A stretch of 14,130 nt of DNA from Oscillospiraceae bacterium. GTDB lineage: Bacteria; Bacillota; Clostridia; Oscillospirales; Acutalibacteraceae. The position numbers and the translations under genes were made by a program. The stretch is from positions 1-14,130 of the forward strand of contig WRDE01000014.1 of the NCBI GenBank assembly GCA_009783605.1. The letters are read 5' to 3'. Positions 7,101-12,400 of this stretch are shown here, in pieces; within the stretch, counting starts at the first letter, position 1; each line of letters starts with the position of its first letter. The notes beneath the pieces are model-generated. The model saw only the letters and a program-made list of their open reading frames with translations. It was not told the origin of the DNA and did not search any database.

Positions 7101-7995
7101 TGATCTCCACCTTACGGAAACCAAAATCTGTGCGGTATTCGTCCCGGACGTTGCCGCCGACTAAGATTTCGGTTTTTAAGGTATATAAATACGGATCATT
7201 CAGATCCCACAGGGTGGGAGAAGGGACGGTCAGGGTTTGACTGTTCTTCTGCACCGTACCGGCGGCGACGTTAAAAGCCGTGCCGGTGTTAGTGGCGACC
7301 GACTGCCCGGCGGCGTTCAGAACCGTCTGCCGGACCGTTACGGCGGCAGTGGAAGCAGAGGCGTTGCGCACTTCGGTTTGAACACTCACAGTGTTGCCGT
7401 CGGTGCTGACGTACATGCCGTTCCAATCCACATGTACCGGATCGGTGACGGTCAGCCAGACGTTGCGGTAGATACCGGCGCCGGAATACCAGCGGGTGTT
7501 GCCGCTCTGGTGGTTGACCCGGACGGCGATGACGTTGGGTTTGTTGCCGTATTGCAGGTATGGGGTGATATCGAATTGGAAGGATGTGTAGCCGTATTTC
7601 CAGTCGCCCGCCTTCTGGCCGTTGACATAGACGGTACAGTCCATATACACCCCGTCGAACCGGACCGCCACCCGCTTGCCGGACAGGCTCTCCGGCAGAT
7701 AAAATGTCTTGCGGTACCAGCCGATATCCGATTTGTAGAAGTTGCCCGGCTGGCTGATCAGCCAGTCGTGGGGCAGCTCGACATCTGCCCAGCTGTGGTC
7801 GGCATAGGCGGGATTTTCGGCGCCGGTGTTGGTGCCGATTGAGAAGCGCCACCCGTCGTTGAACGACGAATCTCTCGGTGTATCGGTCATAATGGATCCC
7901 TCCGCGGTAGTAAAGATGGGGATGGTCGCCGGGATAGAGGTGAGCAGCAGCAGGAGCGCTGTGAGCAGGGCAATGGATTTGACGCTGTGTTTCAT
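4102..7995 (-). CDS. secreted multidomain GH2 beta-galactosidase-like hydrolase with C-terminal dockerin
   Basis: The 1297-residue enzyme has a signal peptide (about 1-31). The GH2 sugar-binding domain (about 44-185) contains LPHDW and GWYRKTFYLP. An Ig-like domain (about 187-298) and the TIM barrel (about 300-600) follow. IMWSIGNE gives acid/base Glu421. AAESASAVRSRG gives the probable nucleophile Glu499, and GQFVWTGFDYIGEP is also typical of GH2. Next come a DUF4982-like domain (about 603-680), an Ig-like domain (about 688-795), three Big_2-like Ig modules (about 800-1085), a putative CBM6-like domain (about 1088-1216) and a dockerin (1229-1294) with two intact calcium loops (D-V-N-G-S-G-D-V-S; D-V-D-G-D-G-N-V-T). 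The predicted substrate is a beta-galactoside, though GH2 includes other specificities. The ATG at 7995 was chosen over one five codons upstream because GGAGG lies 8 nt before it. The related dockerin protein follows downstream. Confidence 0.93.
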   Translation of the reverse strand: MKHSVKSIALLTALLLLLTSIPATIPIFTTAEGSIMTDTPRDSSFNDGWRFSIGTNTGAENPAYADHSWADVELPHDWLISQPGNFYKSDIGWYRKTFYLPESLSGKRVAVRFDGVYMDCTVYVNGQKAGDWKYGYTSFQFDITPYLQYGNKPNVIAVRVNHQSGNTRWYSGAGIYRNVWLTVTDPVHVDWNGMYVSTDGNTVSVQTEVRNASASTAAVTVRQTVLNAAGQSVATNTGTAFNVAAGTVQKNSQTLTVPSPTLWDLNDPYLYTLKTEILVGGNVRDEYRTDFGFRKVEIKPQEGFFLNGKYMKLHGVNMHHDLGALGSAINVRALERQLEIMQEMGANAIRTSHNPPAPELLELCDRMGILVIDEAFDMWADAKNSNDYHRFFTEWSELDARAWVRRDRNHPCVIMWSIGNEVTDTQRTDGVATANRLKGYVLEEDPNRNAKLTIGSNYMANSNAITIGRSLGSAGYNYIEELYDEHHIKYPDMALYAAESASAVRSRGVYHLPTDKNILTYFDQQCSSYDNSVVPWGDSAEQAWKWDRDRPYVLGQFVWTGFDYIGEPIPYSTKNAYFGIVDTAGIPKDIYYFYQSIWTDKPMVHLLPHWDWNEGDIVPVWAYSNADSMELYLNGSLLSKQKMDLTGDVLHAEWLVPYQKGTLEVTAYNATGNAVATDRISSCGDGTQLKLTPDRHQMTADGKDLMFVEVSVLDKDGNFVPNARNRVLISVSGAGKLVGVDNGDSTDFRSYQTPLCKAFSGKLMAIIQNDGNLGEITVMADSPGLEPASVSFFAGRYQMVAGITLSAIDGSTAITADKGRLKIQAAVSPVDANYQKLDWSVVNADGTATDKAYIDQNGVLKALRNGTVKVIAAALDGSGESAELTVSISNQAAFTAVTGITVSMKQTPSGQFQYSAEVAPAGALVKEVDWSVSSMSVINHIDKNGLLTVDNGGEVTVRATAKDGSGVFSEGMLCTEPWLFSQEVPARKVTLSLTNGQTAINGLNSAKVRAAILPAGASYTNIDWSIRDEHGINISDIGKLNKNADGTVTVSARYNGQFTLCAAGRNSGSQWPQAYTLMTFTAAGLRDKTISAYKTIKARDYDFGSKVFGLEGADNDRSIGSIFAGDWCGFRALDFKDNPSVNIKITGGLGNSAPTNIEVHDGAPDGPLLATLAFASTGGWHNFQTRTFPLEGLTGAYDLYFVFKSGFVFNGFVFDPTDPPEEEQEYAFILGDVNGSGDVSITDARLVLQHLVGKAALTKEQQDAADVDGDGNVTISDARLMLQYLVGKITEFPQGTA

Positions 7996-8003
7996 AAAAA
8001 ATG

Positions 8004-8008
8004 CCTCC
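8004..8008 (-). promoter_or_regulatory. ribosome binding site that fixes the GH2 start
   Basis: GGAGG on the minus strand stands 8 nt before the ATG at 7993-7995. It overlaps the region just inside the alternative ATG at 8010, which would have no ribosome site of its own. Confidence 0.8.
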
Positions 8009-8049
8009 ATGTTTTTTTGTAATCATAAATCCAAACGGATTCCGCTACC

Positions 8050-8055
8050 ATTGTA
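8050..8055 (-). promoter_or_regulatory. possible GH2 operon -10 element
   Basis: TACAAT on the minus strand would start transcription near 8043, about 50 nt before the GH2 ATG. The -35 at proper spacing (TTTTTA) is weak, so activation by a regulator or a different promoter is possible. A small hairpin (AATCC-GTTT-GGATT, 8028-8041) would lie in the 5' leader. Confidence 0.35.
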
Positions 8056-8136
8056 ACACACTGTTTGGGTAATAAAAATACTTATTGTTACGGATTTTCA
8101 ATAAATTTTGACCAGTAACGGAAAACAAGAGAAAAT

Positions 8137-8158
8137 TCCCGTGTTTTTTTGCACGGGA
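8137..8158. repeat. short hairpin with oligo-T loop
   Basis: TCCCGTG (8137-8143) and CACGGGA (8152-8158) form a perfect 7-bp stem around TTTTTTTG. No T-tract follows the stem on either strand, so it is not a standard intrinsic terminator. It may be an RNA or DNA structural element. Confidence 0.4.
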
Positions 8159-8229
8159 CATAGTGCGGCCATATGTATAATATTTACAACGCGAGAAATA
8201 TTTTCTTTTTCCGACGGCTTAATTGAACG

Positions 8230-8256
8230 AACAATCGTTCCGGGGGAACGATTGTT
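8230..8256. repeat. perfect 12-bp inverted repeat, candidate operator
   Basis: AACAATCGTTCC (8230-8241) and GGAACGATTGTT (8245-8256) are exact reverse complements around GGG. The motif GAACG also flanks both sides (8225-8229 and 8257-8261), and ACGGCTT occurs as a direct repeat further out (8213-8219 and 8259-8265). Several GAACGA/TCGTTC half-sites are therefore packed into about 50 bp. It lies between the two divergent promoters, where a TetR- or MarR-like dimer could control either operon. It lacks a T-tract and is not a standard terminator. Confidence 0.7.
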
Positions 8257-8306
8257 GAACGGCTTGCCAAATATATAAAAAATACAAAATAAATGAATGG
8301 AAATGG

Positions 8307-8325
8307 TGAAAACGCTTGACAAGCG
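8307..8325 (+). promoter_or_regulatory. cre-like / LacI-family-like operator over the -35
   Basis: TGAAAACGCTTGAC (8307-8320) matches the CcpA catabolite-responsive consensus TGWAARCGYTWNCW at 12 of 14 positions. It overlaps the palindrome CGCTTG-A-CAAGCG (8313-8325), which includes the -35 hexamer. A bound regulator would block the adhesin operon promoter. The match is by eye and the actual regulator is unknown. Confidence 0.45.
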
Positions 8326-8344
8326 CTTAAGAATATGATACTGT
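8316..8344 (+). promoter_or_regulatory. predicted promoter of the adhesin operon
   Basis: A consensus -35 TTGACA (8316-8321) is followed after 17 nt by TACTGT (8339-8344), which matches the -10 consensus at four of six positions. Transcription would start near 8351, leaving an untranslated leader of about 135 nt before the first gene. Confidence 0.6.
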
Positions 8345-8378
8345 ATCAGCGACGGCAGTCTAAGCGCAAAGACGTTTT

Positions 8379-8463
8379 ACTATATCTTGTTAAAGGCAAA
8401 GGCAAAGGCCACAGCCTGTGGTGACAAGCAGGCGGATATAGTTTTTACAATGGGAGCCCATTG
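8379..8463 (+). promoter_or_regulatory. structured 5' leader RNA, type unknown
   Basis: ACTATATC (8379-8386) can pair perfectly with GATATAGT (8435-8442), closing a domain that contains AAAGGC three times in tandem (8392-8409). Two mutually exclusive inner hairpins are possible: GCCAC/GTGG (about 8408-8421) and GCCTG/CAGGC (8414-8418 with 8429-8433). The closing stem runs straight into TTTTT, so it could act as an attenuator. A second hairpin, CAATGG-GAGC-CCATTG, follows at 8448-8463. I compared it by memory with c-di-GMP-I and other common riboswitches and found no match. Confidence 0.45.
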
Positions 8464-8473
8464 AAACCAAAAT

Positions 8474-8481
8474 GAGGTGAG
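8474..8481 (+). promoter_or_regulatory. ribosome binding site that fixes the first adhesin-operon gene
   Basis: GAGGTGAG stands 4-6 nt before the ATG at 8486. A GTG three codons upstream (8477) is in frame but lies inside this site and is unlikely to be used. Confidence 0.7.
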
Positions 8482-8485
8482 GCAA

Positions 8486-8803
8486 ATGACGCAAAAAAAG
8501 GTTAGCTATACGGCCCTGAAAGATGACGGGGACGAATTCTTTCTGCGGGAACTGACCGCGCTGTTGGACAGCGACGACGAATTTGCCGCGCTGATGAATA
8601 TACCCGTCAGCCGCGGCCGCGCAAAGATGCATAGTCAGGATGAAAAAGCAGAACCGGAAAAAACCGAGGCGCTCAACCGGCATCTGCAGGCGATTCCAAA
8701 AAATCATCTGCTGACGGTGGTCCGCGAATTGGAAAGAGAGCTTACGCGGGTAAAGCAGGAAAGAAAAAATCTGTTTCTGGCTTATCAGGTGGTATTCATG
8801 TAA
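8486..8803 (+). CDS. small charged coiled-coil protein, unknown function
   Basis: The 105-residue product is soluble and highly charged, with no signal peptide or membrane helix. The N-terminal part has acidic clusters (K-D-D-G-D-E-F-F and D-S-D-D-E-F-A-A-L-M). A basic segment S-R-G-R-A-K follows, then a polar linker rich in Glu/Lys. A C-terminal helix, about residues 72-95 (VVRELERELTRVKQERKNLF), is likely a coiled coil. I do not recognise the family. It has a good ribosome site, is the first gene after the operon promoter, and is followed 32 nt later by the signal peptidase gene. The cytoplasmic head of that peptidase is also charged and helical, so a partner or assembly role in export of the adhesin is a guess from context only. 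Confidence 0.8.
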   Translation: MTQKKVSYTALKDDGDEFFLRELTALLDSDDEFAALMNIPVSRGRAKMHSQDEKAEPEKTEALNRHLQAIPKNHLLTVVRELERELTRVKQERKNLFLAYQVVFM

Positions 8804-8835
8804 GCGGCGAATAAGCGGAATAAAGCGGTGACCGT

Positions 8836-9450
8836 ATGGCGAGGAGCAAAGAAGACAGCCGAATACGCGAACAGGTCGACCGGTTGGGACGCCCGACGGT
8901 GGAAATGCTCGACCGGGAAATCGCGCGTCTGGAGAAGCAGACCTCCTATAAAAAACTGTTGCGCGGGTTTCTGAGCACCCTTCTGATAGCCATCGCCGTG
9001 ATCATATTGGTCGCCAATCTGTGGCTGACTGTGCTGCAGGTCGACGGATCCAGTATGCACCCTCTTTTGGAGATGAACGAAATCGTTCTCGCGGTGAAAA
9101 CTGACGATCCGGTACAAAACGATATCATTGCTTTTTACCATGAAAATAAGCTCTACGTCAAGCGGGTGATCGCCACGGCGGACGACTGGGTAAATATCAA
9201 CGGCGACGGCATCGTATCAATCAATGGAAATATATTGGATGAACCGTATGTTGCGGAACCGAGCATCGGGACCTGCGATATCAATTTTCCCTTTCTGGTC
9301 CCGCCCGGGACCGTTTTTGTCCTCGGCGATAACCGCCCGGTGTCTCTCGACAGCCGCCGCGCCGGTTTCGGCCCGGTCAACAAGGACAGAATCGACGGCA
9401 GGGTTATTTTTCGCATATGGCCGCTTTCCAAATTCGGGAGCGTTAAATAA
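8836..9450 (+). CDS. type I signal peptidase
   Basis: The 204-residue enzyme cleaves signal peptides of exported proteins at the outer face of the membrane. A charged, probably coiled-coil cytoplasmic head of about 42 residues precedes one membrane helix (about 44-65). The catalytic Ser is S73 in VDGSSMHPLL and the catalytic Lys is K109 in YVKRVIA; the later boxes include VLGDNRPVSLDSRRAGFGPV. This is the bacterial Ser/Lys type, not the archaeal/SipW Ser/His type. The long head is an extension relative to the simplest Gram-positive SipS-like enzymes. Its ribosome site is weak (only a GGTG near 8825). It lies 42 nt upstream of a giant surface adhesin, an arrangement known for signal peptidases dedicated to pilin or adhesin loci, so it may process that protein. 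Being a general housekeeping peptidase is less likely here. Confidence 0.95.
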   Translation: MARSKEDSRIREQVDRLGRPTVEMLDREIARLEKQTSYKKLLRGFLSTLLIAIAVIILVANLWLTVLQVDGSSMHPLLEMNEIVLAVKTDDPVQNDIIAFYHENKLYVKRVIATADDWVNINGDGIVSINGNILDEPYVAEPSIGTCDINFPFLVPPGTVFVLGDNRPVSLDSRRAGFGPVNKDRIDGRVIFRIWPLSKFGSVK

Positions 9451-9492
9451 ATCAAAAACATATACAATACATGACAAGGACGGGATACGCAG

Positions 9493-12400
9493 ATGGACAA
9501 TATTTACCAATCAATCATCCAAGCGGGCAAATGGGATAGAAAACGCAAAAAAATAGCGCTGGCGGTTTTTGTGCCGATTTGCGTTATCGCGCTGATTCTG
9601 ACCAGCGTTTTTGTCATACTGCCCGCGCTCACGGCAGGGGCGGACGTGACCGGCAAGACGTCGCATACGCTGACCGTGAAAATCAGCGGGCAGACGGTGT
9701 ATACCGGGACCGGGAGTACCGGATCGGTGACCACCACCACGCTGCGCCCCGGCTCGGTATTGTCGTTCATCTTGGACTGGACGGTCACCGATAAGCTGTA
9801 TCTGTTTCAGGACGGCGATCAGTTTATCTTCAATATCCTGAGCATAGGCAACTCCGCGTTGCTGAGCATCCTGCCGCCGGCCGAAAGCATCCCGCTGCGA
9901 ATAGAGGGGGTGCTGGTCGGAGAGGGAACCTTCAAGTGGAGCGGCGGCACGCTGCAATACATAGTGACCTTTAACAGCATGGCGAAAAACGTGCTGGTCA
10001 GGGGCGGCAACGCTACAGGCGCCGCACAGTTCAAGCTCTCGGGCGGGGAAGGGACGATTCCCATCACCTTTGAGGACAGCTACACCGGGAATTTCGATAC
10101 CGACCCGGAGCCTGAGGAGCCCTATGATCCCGGCGGCGTGACCGGAATTCCGGGAGGCTCTTTTCCCTACATACCCCCCGAGCGGGACGAGCCGGATATT
10201 TTCAAGGCCCTTGTCAATGACGATGAATGGCAATCCTTGCTATGGGACGATTCGAAGGTAGAGGTATACACGGAATTGAATTGTCCCTATCCCGAGGCCC
10301 ATTATCCCAACACCAATCTTTTTCATGACGGCGACTGTTATACGAAAGACTATTGCCACGGGCTTACTTTCGTCGTACCCTTTTATGGATTACAGGAGCT
10401 TTTTGAAAAGAATCCCTCCCGGAAGCCCACCGATTACGTAATCGTGGAGGACACCCTCAGCGCGAATATGCGGTTCGCGGGATTTTGGAGGGAAGGGGGA
10501 GCTACGAACAGCATGTTCACAGAGGGGAAATATGACAACCGCCTCCCATCGTTCTTCGGGGTGGAGGTAGGTCTCCGGGCGTTCGATGTGGCCGATGCCT
10601 ATTCGGGGCACACCGCCGGCAACGGGGCTTTCGGCGACGCCAAGCTGGATTTCATACCGGATATCAACGGCAACACCGGGCCGGTGACCGATTATTTCCA
10701 CGGCGTTAAAACGCTGCAGAAGGACTTTACCGAGTTGAACGACGAAGCGGCGGTCAGAGAAACCCCGCTGTCCTACGCGGTGATCGATCTGCCGGACGGC
10801 CGGCAGAAGTTGATCGTCAACCTCGGCAAATTCGGCATGAACGTCCCCCCGGGAGAGGGTCTGAAGGCCAACAACATATATAAGGGCGGCGATACCGGCA
10901 ACGAAACTGCGGGGACCTGCGCCATAAAGCTGCTGGACAGGTTTTTGGGTTTCCAGCAGAATCCCTATGATTATATCATGGACGCTATAGACACGTGGGA
11001 ACAGCATATCATAAAGCTGAACGAAAAGGATCCGCCTTTCGACGGATATTGGGGCCTTACCTATACCCAGCAAATGCAGGATCAGCTCGCTCTGTTTAAA
11101 GCCGATCTTCAAAAATGGCTGCAATACGGGGATCCCTCACGGGGTTTCCCGGATACCTACCGGCAGGAGACGATAGACGAGTATGAAAGACTTGAGCAGC
11201 AATGGCCAGAGGATAATCCCACTTGGCCTCCGGAGGACTTTCCCGATCACTACCGCAACTATTTCATCCGAAATAATATTTTCAAGCCGGCCACGTTTGG
11301 GGACGGACAGCCGTTTTCGGATGAATATATTGAATTTCTGCACTATCTCGCCTATGAAAAGAACCCGATAGATAAGGCCAATCCCAGCTATGGTTACAAT
11401 GTCGGATTGTATATTCCTTGCCTGGGCGCTATTTATGACGATAACTATTTCACCCACCGTTATCCCAATTTGCAGAGTTTATTGTGGGCCCTTGAACATG
11501 CCTCGGGCGACAATCTCAGAGCACAGACCCTCGCCGTCAATCTTGCCTCTATGGTGAGCGGCGATTATAAAGACCGCTTCGATACCTACCGGGAGGGTGG
11601 CTGGAACTGGATCGCCGACGGGTATTTAAAAGGTCTGCTGTTCCATTTCCCGAACATGATAAACTATTTCGACGACGTATTGGATCTCGGGCTGACCGGG
11701 ACCGAGTCCTTCGAGCAGGTGATGAACCGGATCAAAACGACGCTGGGCCGGGGCGGCGGTTATGCCGCGATCCGGGCCGATTACTGCAAGGGCAACACTT
11801 TCTATCTGCTCTGTGATACCTATGACACCCCTATAGAAAGAGCCGATTGGCCGCATGACATCATAGGCTATAAAAACGGCGATTTGTCGAATAACCTGCT
11901 GGCCCAATATCTGCCGATTGATACGTCGGCGCTTGCGCCGGACGGCGCATCAATAGGATCTACCTACCGCCCCAAGCCGAGCAACCCCGCGGAGACCAAT
12001 ATAATGTCTATATTCGGCCCCTATGATTATATGGATCCGTTGGATCAGCTCTCAATAAGCAATGTGCGCCTGTGGTACCGCACGGTGTTGATCGACGAGA
12101 GCGAGGACGAATTTACCAACGACGTCAAAATCACCACCAACGACTACACCAAAACCGTCAACAAGCGGTGGCGGCATTTCTACAACGCCACTATCTGGGG
12201 CCGGCTGCCAAACCAGCTCGGGTTTATCAAGGCCGACAATTATGCCAACCAAAGGACCGTCGAATGGGAATATGACGTCACGCCGAATAATTTCGTAAAA
12301 ATCGTTCAAGGGGTTGCCGGCGCGAAGTTTGAGGTGTATTATAAAGACGGCAATATCCTGTTGCCGTTCATAAAAGTCAGCGAGACCGGCGGGATCCCGA

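Larger units (their letters stand above)
7996..8485. other. 490-bp divergent intergenic control region
   Basis: This gap separates the minus-strand dockerin operon from the plus-strand adhesin operon. It contains, left to right, the GH2 ribosome site and a weak GH2 promoter, a 7-bp hairpin with a T7 loop (8137-8158), a perfect TATAAT (8176-8181) without a matching -35, a 12-bp-arm palindrome, a TTGACA promoter with an operator-like element, and a structured leader. The open frames across it have no ribosome site and overlap these elements, so I see no gene here. Confidence 0.7.

Noticed and set aside
6169..7164. 331-codon open frame on the plus strand
   Set aside because: It is antisense to the GH2 catalytic barrel and encodes a Gly/Val/Asp-rich shadow without a ribosome site or family pattern.
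7996..8010. GH2 start at the ATG at 8010
   Set aside because: The GGAGG lies downstream of that ATG and is perfectly spaced for the ATG at 7995; the signal peptide also begins naturally with MKHSVKS.
8137..8158. intrinsic terminator
   Set aside because: The T-run is in the loop, not after the stem, on both strands.
8098..8322. 74-codon minus-strand frame in the divergent region
   Set aside because: It needs a non-ATG start, has no ribosome site, and overlaps the palindrome and promoter elements, which better explain the DNA.
8345..8465. c-di-GMP-I (GEMM) riboswitch, suggested by GCAAAG and GGCAAAGG motifs
   Set aside because: The order of motifs, the tetraloop hairpin and the conserved second half of GEMM are missing. 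It is kept only as an unassigned structured leader.
10390..11124. 244-codon minus-strand frame inside the adhesin
   Set aside because: The adhesin frame is continuous through it without a stop from 9493 to the end, and the antisense product has no recognisable feature.
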